Assembly: GCA_047639555.1 (NCBI GenBank)
Contig: JBLIOE010000010.1
Span: forward strand, 33,593 to 97,592
From: JAJRXC01 sp047639555
Lineage (GTDB): Bacteria; Actinomycetota; Acidimicrobiia; Acidimicrobiales; Aldehydirespiratoraceae
Direction of reading: 5' to 3'
Length of the DNA stretch: 64,000 nucleotides
A program made the position numbers and the translations under genes. The notes beneath the pieces are model-generated. The model did no database searches and was not told the origin of the DNA. It was given only the letters and a program-made list of their open reading frames with translations. Below, piece by piece: positions 17,553 to 25,723 of the stretch. Numbering within the stretch: position 1 is the first letter of the stretch; every line of letters begins with the position of its first letter.

Positions 17553-18497
17553 CTAGGCGACCGCGGCCGGAGCGCGATCGTGTGCACACTCCCCGGCCGG
17601 GGTGACAGTGAGACGCTCAGCGCCGGCTTCGGTCATGATCAGCGTGTGCTCGAACTGAGCGGTACGAGTGCCGTCGATCGTGACCGCTGTCCAGCCGTCG
17701 TCCCACATTGCTGCCTCTGGCGCCCCAAGGGTGAGCATCGGCTCAATCGTGAACGACGTGTCGACTTCGATCGGTGTGGTGAGGCGCCGATCGAAATAGT
17801 GGGGAATCTGGAGGTTGGTGTGGAACTCCGTGCCCACACCGTGACCAATGAACTCGCGCACAACGCCGAGCCGGTTTGCCTTCGCCAGCTTCTCGATGGC
17901 GGCGCCGATGTCGCGCACCGGGCCGCCCGGTTTGACCGCATCGATCGCGGCGTTGAGTGACTGGAGCGTGACATCAACCAGCGCTACTGAGGCCGCTTCG
18001 ACATCGCCTGCGAGGAAGGTTGCCGAAGTGTCGCCGTGGACACCCTCACGAAAGACCGTGACATCAATGTTGATGATGTCGCCGTCGGCGAGCGGCCGAG
18101 AGTCGGGGATGCCGTGACAGATCACCTCGTTGACAGAGGTGCAGACAGACTTCGGGTAGCCGCGATAGTTGAGCGGGCTCGGATAGCCGCCCGCCTTCAC
18201 CGTGAGGTCGTGAACCAGCCGGTCGATCTCGTCGGTGGTGATACCCGGCCGCACGACCTCGCCGGCTCGCAAAAGGATCTCCGCGGCAATGGCGCCCGTG
18301 CGGCGCATTGCCTCGATCTCCGCGGGGGTTCGGGTGAAGGAGCTGACCGACGGCCCGGGGTCGCCACTCAGGGCGTAGGGCGGACGTTCGATATCAGCCG
18401 GAACGCGCCGGGTCGGGCTCTGCAGCCCAGGGCCTACGGGCGGGAACGACGGTTCAACCTGGTTCACAGGCCCGTTGCGGCGTTTGCGCTTTGCCAT
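17553..18497 (-). CDS. map: Methionine aminopeptidase, type I
   Basis: A 314-residue cytosolic metallopeptidase removing initiator Met. The five metal ligands are recognisable: two Asp in INIDVTVF and GVHGDTSATF, His in FIGHGVGTEFH, Glu in TIEPML and Glu in QFEHT. About 55 extra N-terminal residues include a basic stretch and PTRRVPADIERPPY, as in the mycobacterial MapB type whose N-terminal extension contains a PxxP segment. It converges with the RNB gene and starts 16 nt after the MaoC gene's stop. Confidence 0.94.
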   Translation of the reverse strand: MAKRKRRNGPVNQVEPSFPPVGPGLQSPTRRVPADIERPPYALSGDPGPSVSSFTRTPAEIEAMRRTGAIAAEILLRAGEVVRPGITTDEIDRLVHDLTVKAGGYPSPLNYRGYPKSVCTSVNEVICHGIPDSRPLADGDIINIDVTVFREGVHGDTSATFLAGDVEAASVALVDVTLQSLNAAIDAVKPGGPVRDIGAAIEKLAKANRLGVVREFIGHGVGTEFHTNLQIPHYFDRRLTTPIEVDTSFTIEPMLTLGAPEAAMWDDGWTAVTIDGTRTAQFEHTLIMTEAGAERLTVTPAGECAHDRAPAAVA

Positions 18498-18513
18498 CAG
18501 CTCAGCCTTTCAC

Positions 18514-18969
18514 TCATCGAAGAAATCTGCTGACCGACTCGACCACACACGCTGGCTTTACCTGGTCTTCGATCTCGACCGCAATGGTGACAACCACTTG
18601 GACGCCACCCTTGATCTCTTCGGCCTCGGTGATCGAGGCCGTGGCCCGAACGCGAGATCCGACGGTGACGGGCTGCGGGAAGCGGACCTTATTGGTGCCG
18701 TAGTTGACGCCCATCGACACACCGTCGACCCGCATGATTTCCGGAAGGAACTGATTCGTCAGGGCGAGCGTGAGGTAGCCGTGGGCGATGGTGGCGCCGA
18801 ACGGCCCTTCAGCGGCCGCGACCGGGTCAACATGGATCCACTGATGATCGCCGGTGGCTTGGGCGAACTGATCGATTCGGTCCTGTTCGATCACGATCCA
18901 CTCGCTGGCGCCGAGGTGCTGCCCTACGGCGCCGAGCAGCTCATCAGGCGAGGCGAAAACGGTCGTCAT
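18514..18969 (-). CDS. MaoC-family (R)-specific enoyl-CoA hydratase
   Basis: A 151-residue single hot-dog domain protein. The hydratase-2 active-site stretch is DHQWIHVDPVAAAEGPFGATIAHGYLTL in outline, with catalytic Asp (D42) and His (H47) and the AHGY segment. The family hydrates trans-2-enoyl-CoA to (R)-3-hydroxyacyl-CoA in fatty-acid or steroid side-chain metabolism. The ATG at 18969 gives MTTVFASPDELL, the normal N-terminus for the family. It lies upstream of map on the same strand. Confidence 0.9.
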   Translation of the reverse strand: MTTVFASPDELLGAVGQHLGASEWIVIEQDRIDQFAQATGDHQWIHVDPVAAAEGPFGATIAHGYLTLALTNQFLPEIMRVDGVSMGVNYGTNKVRFPQPVTVGSRVRATASITEAEEIKGGVQVVVTIAVEIEDQVKPACVVESVSRFLR

Positions 18970-19222
18970 GGACAAGAACGCTATCCGAGAGATGCGACCT
19001 CGAAACGTCGGACCTCCAGGAACCCGGACAGGCGGCTCGCACCATCCTTGAGCACAGCGGCAACAATCGCTGAAGCGTGGGGGTCGCATCGGGGCGAGCG
19101 TCTCTGCGAGCAGGCTGACAAGCGCCCAAGACCAACTCATTGGTCACCAGTTTCGAGCCCGTAATCGCCGTTCATTCCTGCGGAGTCCGAGAATTCAGAG
19201 CAAATACTCGCATGGGTCATAT

Positions 19223-19251
19223 GGCCCGGGCCTTACGACCCGGGCCCTTTT
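19223..19251 (+). terminator. Terminator-like hairpin with U-rich tail
   Basis: An 8-bp GC stem (ggcccggg at 19223-19230, cccgggcc at 19239-19246) with an 8-nt loop is followed by ctttt on the plus strand. No annotated plus-strand gene ends before it. It may therefore end a small RNA starting upstream, or act as an attenuator in the leader of the fusion gene. Confidence 0.5.
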
Positions 19252-19267
19252 GGCACGAAAAACAGCG

Positions 19268-19287
19268 TCGTCCACAGCTTGTCCACA
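19268..19287 (+). promoter_or_regulatory. Two DnaA boxes in tandem
   Basis: TCGTCCACA (19268-19276) and TTGTCCACA (19279-19287) both fit the actinobacterial DnaA-box consensus; the second is its preferred form. They are on the same strand, 11 bp apart start to start, one helical turn. They lie 46-65 bp before the decarboxylase-fusion ATG and may regulate it or titrate DnaA. dnaA and dnaN are absent, so this is not oriC. Confidence 0.55.
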
Positions 19288-19332
19288 GGATTTTTGTTGC
19301 TGAGTGGTCGTTGTGCGACGTAGCGTGGCTAG

Positions 19333-21087
19333 ATGGCGCATGTTGACCAAGGCCTTTTGGCCCTAGAGCGTGGACGTTTTCGGACGCCCTGTCTCCTCCT
19401 AGACCCCAGCGTGATCGAGGACAGAGTTCGTCAACTCCGCTCCCTCTTTGACGGTTTCGCCGTCCACTACGCGGTGAAGTGCAACAGCTCGCCAACGGTG
19501 CTGCACGCGGTTCACGACGCGGGCGGAACATTCGAGGTTGCATCCGAAGGCGAACTCAAACTCCTGAAGTCGCTCGGTCTACTCACCAGCGAGGTGCTGT
19601 TCTCCGCCCCCGTCAAACGGCCGGCAGCCATTCAGCTCGCAAGCGAACTCGGAATCGAATGGTTCGCCAGCGCGAGTGAACAAGAAACACAGAAGATCCT
19701 CGACCTTGCTCCCGACGCATCGATTCTTGTTCGCGTCGCAGTGAACGACACCGACGCCCGCTGGCGACTGTCTGATACGTGGGGCGTCACTCCAGATCGC
19801 GCCGTGGAAATGCTGTCTTCCGCGAAGGCCGTAGGCGCGAACCGGCTGGGGCTAATGTTTCACGTCGGCTCGCAGAACCGAGCCCCTGAACAATGGCGCG
19901 ATGCGTTGACCACAGTGGCCGATGTCATGGAGCGGTTCGACGGCCGGATCGACATGGTTGACATTGGCGGCGGGCTCCCCGCCAATACCCGCGAAGAGAA
20001 GCTGACCGAAAGCTGGCCCGCGATCGGGGCTGCCGTCACCTGCGGCATTGCCGCGCTTCCCTATCGCCCCGATCTCCTTGTCGCCGAACCCGGGCGCGCC
20101 GTGGTGGCCGAAGCCGGCACGATGTACGCCACCGTGATTGAGGCCGCTGAACGAGACGGCCAACGATGGGTCCACCTCGACGTCGGCGCCTTCAACGGCT
20201 TGTTCGAAGGTTCGCCCCAGGGCGGCGGAATCCCCTACGAGATTCGCTCCTTCGGCCGAGACATCGAAGTGCTCGAACCCGCCACGGTGGGGGGAATTAC
20301 GTGCGACGCACAGGACATCATTGCGGTCGACACACCCGTTCCCGTCGATCTCATGGCCGGCGAGATCGTCGCGATCCCAAATGCTGGGGCCTACTCGACG
20401 TCGTACGCCAGCGCTTTCTGCGGAATCGGCGTACCCGACACGCTTCGCTACGTCACCTACAACGCTGAACCCCCGGCGGCTGCGATTGCATGGGAAGCCG
20501 ACTTCGGCTTCAAGCGGGCCGTTGAAATCGAATTCGAAGTGTTTGAGAATGCGGGCTTCCTAGATGAAGATGGCACGCTCGACGGCTTCCGCCGCTTCGA
20601 TCGACAGTCCGAGTTCGTCATGGTGCCCAGCACCAATGATCCGGTCGGCGTCGCTCGCTTGGTCGATGCATCGGCGTTTGGCTTCATGACCCTCGGCGAC
20701 ATGAAAATCGAACCGCGCTGGTGGGAACACCTTCAGACACTGAACCTCGACCGAGTCGTCGAGCTCGCCACTTTGGCGCCTCTCAACTACAGCGTGCCCG
20801 CGGCAATGCACCTGATTCGAGCGACGATCATGCGGGCCGTCGAACGAGACATGACCCACGTCGTCGCCAGCATCGACGAGAACCTTCGCGTCACTATCAA
20901 CAAGCGATTAGCGAAGCCCGACTTTGCTGCCTGCGAACAAATCGGCCCCACCGTCGACTACTACGGTTCACCCACCACGCCGATTCTCGTTGACCTGTGT
21001 CAGGGCTACCGGACCGGACTGGTCGAAGCTCTCGATCGTCTTGTCTCCCGACTGGCTCTCCCCGAGGCGACAACCACACGAGTCTGA
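19333..21087 (+). CDS. PLP group-III decarboxylase fused to a GNAT-like acyltransferase domain
   Basis: A 584-residue two-domain protein. Residues about 15-385 are an alanine-racemase-fold ornithine/diaminopimelate-type decarboxylase, with PLP lysine K49 in HYAVKCNS, HVGSQ and the glycine-rich VDIGGGLP. Residues about 395-575 resemble the FeeM/autoinducer-synthase branch of acyltransferases (FRRFDRQSEFVMVPS, VGVARLV). Such a fusion could decarboxylate an amino acid and acylate the amine. The substrate and the acyl donor are unknown. No Shine-Dalgarno is visible, so a leaderless start is possible. Confidence 0.78.
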   Translation: MAHVDQGLLALERGRFRTPCLLLDPSVIEDRVRQLRSLFDGFAVHYAVKCNSSPTVLHAVHDAGGTFEVASEGELKLLKSLGLLTSEVLFSAPVKRPAAIQLASELGIEWFASASEQETQKILDLAPDASILVRVAVNDTDARWRLSDTWGVTPDRAVEMLSSAKAVGANRLGLMFHVGSQNRAPEQWRDALTTVADVMERFDGRIDMVDIGGGLPANTREEKLTESWPAIGAAVTCGIAALPYRPDLLVAEPGRAVVAEAGTMYATVIEAAERDGQRWVHLDVGAFNGLFEGSPQGGGIPYEIRSFGRDIEVLEPATVGGITCDAQDIIAVDTPVPVDLMAGEIVAIPNAGAYSTSYASAFCGIGVPDTLRYVTYNAEPPAAAIAWEADFGFKRAVEIEFEVFENAGFLDEDGTLDGFRRFDRQSEFVMVPSTNDPVGVARLVDASAFGFMTLGDMKIEPRWWEHLQTLNLDRVVELATLAPLNYSVPAAMHLIRATIMRAVERDMTHVVASIDENLRVTINKRLAKPDFAACEQIGPTVDYYGSPTTPILVDLCQGYRTGLVEALDRLVSRLALPEATTTRV

Positions 21088-21097
21088 ACGCCCGCAG

Positions 21098-21131
21098 GGC
21101 CTCATGTTCTCTATCGACATGCCGATAGGCC
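21098..21131 (+). promoter_or_regulatory. Bulged hairpin just before a GTG start
   Basis: ggcct (21098-21102) pairs with aggcc (21127-21131) and catgt (21103-21107) with acatg (21117-21121), leaving a 9-nt loop and a 5-nt bulge. The structure ends 3 nt before the GTG of the c-di-GMP gene and would cover its ribosome-binding region. Confidence 0.35.
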
Positions 21132-21134
21132 TTC

Positions 21135-24100
21135 GTGTTGATTCCACTTTGGGTGCGCGTAACTGTTGGCAGCTTCGTTGCTGCGCTCCTCGCCGCGCTC
21201 ACCTACACCACAATCGGGTCCGCGATTGCGTTCGCGTACGGCCTGTACGGCTCTTGGCTTCTTGTTCGTAAGGCACGTGCATCGACCGGGCCAACCGGTG
21301 GTCCGTGGCGAAAGCTCTCCGTCGTCGCCATCTTGGCGTTCGTCGGCATCGGGGCCCGCCTGATTCACGGAGCGATGATCGGTGAGGACTACCCTCTCCC
21401 GTCACCTTTCGCCGACTTCACAATCGTAGTTCTCTACGTCGTGATGATCATGGCGCAATACGACTTCGTGCGGCTCCGCACTGCCGGTCGCGACCTTGAT
21501 GCCTGGCTCGATGCGCTTGTGGCGGGCGGTGCCACTGCAGTGGTGCTGTGGGTAGGCGTCATGCACGACTACGTCACGAACGCCGAGGTCGATGCGGGTG
21601 AACGCGTCGCAAATGTCGTGTTCTTCGCGCTCTCGATCGCGCTCGTCACAATGATGTTCCGGGTCATGGCGGCACCGGGAGTGCGTAGCCCGGCCTACTA
21701 CCTTCTTGGGGGTGCGGCTCTCAGCCTCCTCGCGACCGATCTTGGCGGGACCATCGCCTACGCCCAGGAGTCCGATCCGTCGATTCTCATCGCGTTTGTT
21801 CCTCTGGTCTTCGGCTTTGCCGGGGCCGCGGGCTACCACCCGGACAGCGCCGCGCTCACCGCCCGCCCGTCGGACGTCGAACCCCGAATGCGCTTCTGGC
21901 GCGCCGCCGTCGTTGCCGCTGGTTTGGCCCTCCCCTGGCTGATTCTCGCCAGCAACTTCGATTCCCTCGCCGCCTCTGAGTTGGCGGTTCTGATCGCCAC
22001 TGGGCCGATCTTCGTCACCCTGATCCTCTGGCGCATCCTTCGCCTCATCCAGGCTCGCGAAATGCTCCTCCGCCAGGCCGAGTCGCTCCGCGATGCCGGC
22101 GACCGACTGCTGTCCAGCAATGTCGACCCCGCCGAGATCTTCGAGATCGTTGGCAACGCCGTCGAAGACGTCGTCTTCGCTGACATTCAATGGCTTGGCC
22201 TCGTCGCTAATGGCGAGTGCCTCGTCGGAGATCTTCCCGCCGACGTTGTCGATCTCGTCACTCCCGCTCTTGGCGGCGAAGTCCGCATGGAAGTCACGGC
22301 AAATGGCCGCAGGGCCAACCTCTTCGCCGTTCCTGTACCTTGGGCTGATGGTCGGCTGGCCTGGATCGTTACCGGTACAAAGATCCAGCTTCAACGCCAC
22401 GACCGACAAGCGCTAAGGGCGCTCGCCCGCGAGGCGTCAATGGCCCTCCACGGCGCCGAACGCGCGGCGGCCGTCGCTGAAGCCGAAGCCGAACGACGAT
22501 GGACACGCGCCATCGTCGAGTCGGAACGTCGCCAGCGCGCCTTGCTCCTGCACTCCAGCGACATCGTCGCCGTTCTCTCCGATGACTGGACGATCTCCTA
22601 CGTGAGCCCGCCCGTTGAATCGGTCCTCGACTATCGCCCCGAGGACCTGGTCGGCAGCAGTGCGCGCAACCTCTTTGCGCCCGAGTCAATGCCGCTCATT
22701 GAAGATCTCGTCGCTATGGCGATGGCCACCGGTTCGTCGTCCGGTGAGGTCGCGCTCATTCATCGCAGCGGCGAATTCCGCACCTTGCAGCTTGTACTCG
22801 GCGATCATCGCGGAGCAGACGACATCAACGGCATCATCATCAATGCTCGCGACGTCTCGAAGACTCGTGCGCTCGAGGAGCAACTCGAACGCGATCCTGT
22901 GACTGGTGCACTCAACCGCGAGGCATTCGTCGAACGGATGCAACGACAGCTGCTCCATCAGCCGTCGGCCACCGGCCTTCGAGCGCTGGTCGTGCTCCAG
23001 GTCGCCGATCTCGACCTCGTGACGAGTGCCGTCGGATACGAATCCTCCGACACACTCTTGGTTGAAGTCAGCGATCGCCTTCGCTCCAACCTTCGCATCG
23101 GCGATGATGTTGCCCGTCTCGACGGTTCCACGTTTGCCGTCCTACTTGACCGCATCCTGTCCAGCTCCGATCTTCTCGAACTCACCGGGAGAATCGCCGA
23201 CGACGTCGCTCGACCCCTTCAGATCGCCGACGGCAGCGTGGATCTCCAAGTTCACTCTGGTGCTGTTCTCTGCACCGATGGCGCCGCCGCCACCGAACTG
23301 CTCGCCAACGGCCTCATAGCGAAGGAGACAGCGGTCGCGAACTCGAGTCGCGTCGAGCTCTACGAAGACGGAATTGCCGAGAGCTACCAGCTACAGCTCG
23401 AGCTGCGTTCACGCATGCGTTCGGCTCTCGCCGACGGCGAGTTCTCGCTCCACTATCAGCCGATCATCGACCTCGAACGTCAACGAGTGGCCGGAGCAGA
23501 AGCACTCGCTCGCTGGGCCCACCCAACCCGCGGGCCGGTTGGTCCGAACATCTTCATCGCCGAAGCCGAACGAGGCGGACTCATCGAAGAGCTCGGCCAG
23601 TGGGTTATCGAAACCTCTGCAGCACAACTCGGTCGCTGGATTCAAGACGACCTCATCGACGACGACTTCACGCTGTCAGTCAACGTCTCCGCCCGCCAAC
23701 TCACCACCGACCTCCCGGGCATCTTCGAAACGGCACTCAGTCGATTCGGCGTGCCCGCCGAGAAAATTCGTATCGAGCTCACCGAGAGCTTGTTCGCGAC
23801 GAACAGTGAGACGGCCATCGACGTGCTGTCCGAGCTTGCTCTCCGCGGTCACACCGTGGCGATCGACGACTTCGGCACCGGCACATCGAACCTCGCTCGA
23901 CTTGGGCAGTACGACATTCACGTGGTGAAGCTCGACCGATCGCTTATCGCTCCGCTCGATCAGCCCGACGCCCGAGCGACGGGCCTGGTCGCTCGAACAT
24001 TGGAGCTGATCGAGGAGATCGGCGCGATCGCGGTGGCCGAAGGCATCGAGACTGGCAGCCAGGCACTCCTACTTCGCGAACTTGGTTGCCCCCTCGCCCA

Positions 24101-24209
24101 GGGATTCTTCTTTGGTCGACCCGCTCCCGCCGATCAATTCCGCGATGACTTCCTCGTTGACGGCCGAGTTCGGACCGTCGAAGAATCGACCGCGGGCACG
24201 ACGCTCTAG
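21135..24209 (+). CDS. Membrane GAF/PAS-GGDEF(degenerate)-EAL c-di-GMP phosphodiesterase
   Basis: A 1024-residue protein. About 9 predicted membrane segments occupy residues 1-300. A GAF-like region (about 320-440), a PAS domain (about 465-575), a GGDEF-fold domain and an EAL domain follow. The GGDEF motif is replaced by DGSTF (663-667), so cyclase activity should be lost. The EAL motif at 789-791 and the DDFGTGTS loop are kept, so the protein should hydrolyse c-di-GMP. It starts with GTG. The N-terminal membrane module is probably a sensor. Confidence 0.9.
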   Translation: MLIPLWVRVTVGSFVAALLAALTYTTIGSAIAFAYGLYGSWLLVRKARASTGPTGGPWRKLSVVAILAFVGIGARLIHGAMIGEDYPLPSPFADFTIVVLYVVMIMAQYDFVRLRTAGRDLDAWLDALVAGGATAVVLWVGVMHDYVTNAEVDAGERVANVVFFALSIALVTMMFRVMAAPGVRSPAYYLLGGAALSLLATDLGGTIAYAQESDPSILIAFVPLVFGFAGAAGYHPDSAALTARPSDVEPRMRFWRAAVVAAGLALPWLILASNFDSLAASELAVLIATGPIFVTLILWRILRLIQAREMLLRQAESLRDAGDRLLSSNVDPAEIFEIVGNAVEDVVFADIQWLGLVANGECLVGDLPADVVDLVTPALGGEVRMEVTANGRRANLFAVPVPWADGRLAWIVTGTKIQLQRHDRQALRALAREASMALHGAERAAAVAEAEAERRWTRAIVESERRQRALLLHSSDIVAVLSDDWTISYVSPPVESVLDYRPEDLVGSSARNLFAPESMPLIEDLVAMAMATGSSSGEVALIHRSGEFRTLQLVLGDHRGADDINGIIINARDVSKTRALEEQLERDPVTGALNREAFVERMQRQLLHQPSATGLRALVVLQVADLDLVTSAVGYESSDTLLVEVSDRLRSNLRIGDDVARLDGSTFAVLLDRILSSSDLLELTGRIADDVARPLQIADGSVDLQVHSGAVLCTDGAAATELLANGLIAKETAVANSSRVELYEDGIAESYQLQLELRSRMRSALADGEFSLHYQPIIDLERQRVAGAEALARWAHPTRGPVGPNIFIAEAERGGLIEELGQWVIETSAAQLGRWIQDDLIDDDFTLSVNVSARQLTTDLPGIFETALSRFGVPAEKIRIELTESLFATNSETAIDVLSELALRGHTVAIDDFGTGTSNLARLGQYDIHVVKLDRSLIAPLDQPDARATGLVARTLELIEEIGAIAVAEGIETGSQALLLRELGCPLAQGFFFGRPAPADQFRDDFLVDGRVRTVEESTAGTTL

Positions 24210-24253
24210 CGCTGAACCTCTGCTTACGGCCGTTGGTCTGGCAGGCTGCGGGA

Positions 24254-25024
24254 ATGCCGGGAATCACGACAGATCGTGAGGGTGCGATCGCCACCCTCTT
24301 CATCGACAACCCCGTTCGCCGCAACGCGATGACGGCCGACATGTATGGCGCGGTACCTGCGGCCGTCGCCAACCTTCTTGCTGATCCTGATGTTCGCGCG
24401 TTGATCGTCCGTGGGGCCGGAGACGAGGCATTCGGTGCCGGCTCCGACATCTCCGAATTTCCCACCCGCCGACTAGGGGATCAGGCCGAGGCTTACGACT
24501 CGGCCGAGCACGACGCTTGGGACGCGCTCGCCGCAGTACCGATCCCGGTCATCGCGGCGATCCACGGTCCGTGTATGGGCGGCGGCATCGCCATGGCCTT
24601 GCACTGCGACGTGCGTATTGCGGCCGACGACGCAAAATTCTCGGTGCCGCCCGCTCGGCTTGGACTGGCGTATCCGCAGGATGCCCTTGGCCGGCTGGTC
24701 GACCTCGTCGGACCGGCCCAGGCGAAGCTGCTGCTCTACACGGCTCGCGTCTTCGACGCGGAGGAGGCTCTTCGAATCGGACTCGTCCAGGAAGTCGTGC
24801 CAAAGGCCGAACTCGATGAGCATGTCGCCAAGCTGGCCACTCAAATCTGCCGACTCGCGCCGATGACACATCTGGCGACGAAACGATCCGTCGACGCGAT
24901 CGATGATGACAGCCTTGCGGCCAACGCGGCCCGACTCCGCCGCGACTGCTATGCCAGCAACGACTTCCGCGAAGGCGTCCAGGCCTTCCTCGACAAACGT
25001 CACGCGACCTTCGAGGGTCGCTGA
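24254..25024 (+). CDS. Enoyl-CoA hydratase/isomerase (crotonase) family protein
   Basis: A 256-residue crotonase-fold protein. The oxyanion-hole segments are FGAGSDISEF and IHGPCMGGGIAMALHCDVRIA. The region after GLAYPQD lacks a clear catalytic Glu pair, so hydratase, isomerase or other crotonase activity cannot be chosen. The ATG at 24254 gives the usual N-terminus. The next gene follows 18 nt downstream and probably shares the operon. Confidence 0.88.
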   Translation: MPGITTDREGAIATLFIDNPVRRNAMTADMYGAVPAAVANLLADPDVRALIVRGAGDEAFGAGSDISEFPTRRLGDQAEAYDSAEHDAWDALAAVPIPVIAAIHGPCMGGGIAMALHCDVRIAADDAKFSVPPARLGLAYPQDALGRLVDLVGPAQAKLLLYTARVFDAEEALRIGLVQEVVPKAELDEHVAKLATQICRLAPMTHLATKRSVDAIDDDSLAANAARLRRDCYASNDFREGVQAFLDKRHATFEGR

Positions 25025-25042
25025 CGTAGGAGAATCTGTTCG

Positions 25043-25723
25043 ATGACTACCGACCTTCATATGAAATCTGTCGGAGAGGGACCAACCGTCCTCTTCGTCC
25101 ACGGCCTCGACTCCGACAGCGCAGTGTGGAGCCCAGTGATCGAGCTCCTCGCCGACCACACCTGTGTCACCGTCGACCTCCCAGGGCACGGACAGTCGCC
25201 CGTCAGCGAGAACCCAACGCGCTACGAGCGCGAGACGATCCTCGCCGACTTTGACGATGTGATCGGGCAACTTGTTGGCCCGGTTGTCCTCGTCGGCCAT
25301 TCGCTGGGCGGCTACCTCGGCATGGCTCACGCCCTCACCCGTCCGGGTGCAGTTGACGCGATGGTTCTCGTGTCGACGGGCCCCGGGTTCCGGGACCCAG
25401 CTGCCCGGGAAGGCTGGAACAAGCGCGTCCGAGACAGCGCCAAGGACTACGACATCCCGGAGCTCGCCGCCGCCGTCGCCTTCCACATCGACAGCATGGT
25501 GATCGATCAGATGACCGAACTCACGCTCCCCCTCGCGCTCGTCATTGGCGACGGCGATAAGGCGTACCTCGGTGCCAACGACTACATGGAGAAAAAGCTG
25601 CCGCACGCCGAGCGCACCACCGTCGAGGGCGCACGGCACTACGTCATGCGGTCACACCCCGAATCGGTCGCGACCGCCATCCGATCAATGAGCGCCGCGG
25701 CGAGCGAATCCTCCAACACATGA
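25043..25723 (+). CDS. Alpha/beta-fold hydrolase
   Basis: A 226-residue hydrolase. FVHGLDSDSAVW is the oxyanion-hole region, GHSLGGYLG holds the nucleophile Ser, and the C-terminal GARHYVMRSHP supplies the catalytic His. Its length is short for the family but it looks complete. It overlaps the start of hrpB by 4 nt (ATGA). Substrate unknown; the upstream crotonase points to an acid or CoA-derived ester. Confidence 0.88.
   Translation: MTTDLHMKSVGEGPTVLFVHGLDSDSAVWSPVIELLADHTCVTVDLPGHGQSPVSENPTRYERETILADFDDVIGQLVGPVVLVGHSLGGYLGMAHALTRPGAVDAMVLVSTGPGFRDPAAREGWNKRVRDSAKDYDIPELAAAVAFHIDSMVIDQMTELTLPLALVIGDGDKAYLGANDYMEKKLPHAERTTVEGARHYVMRSHPESVATAIRSMSAAASESSNT

Larger units (their letters stand above)
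18970..19332. other. 363-bp intergenic region without a protein gene
   Basis: This divergent spacer lies between the MaoC and decarboxylase-fusion genes. It holds a terminator-like hairpin (19223-19251) and a pair of DnaA boxes (19268-19287), annotated separately. A T-loop-like TTTCGAG near 19152 was checked and has no tRNA arms around it. No convincing ORF or tRNA is visible. Confidence 0.7.

Noticed and set aside
19141..19222. Possible tRNA because of a TTTCGAG T-loop-like sequence
   Set aside because: The 5-bp T-arm, anticodon arm and acceptor pairing cannot be formed around it.
19268..19287. Chromosomal origin of replication
   Set aside because: Only two DnaA boxes, no AT-rich unwinding element, and no dnaA, dnaN or rpmH nearby.
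21088..21134. c-di-GMP riboswitch before the phosphodiesterase gene
   Set aside because: The 47-nt leader is too short and lacks the GEMM core. Only a simple bulged hairpin is seen.
24473..25639. 388-codon minus-strand frame across the crotonase and hydrolase genes
   Set aside because: It spans two genes with strong family motifs on the plus strand and has no motif itself.
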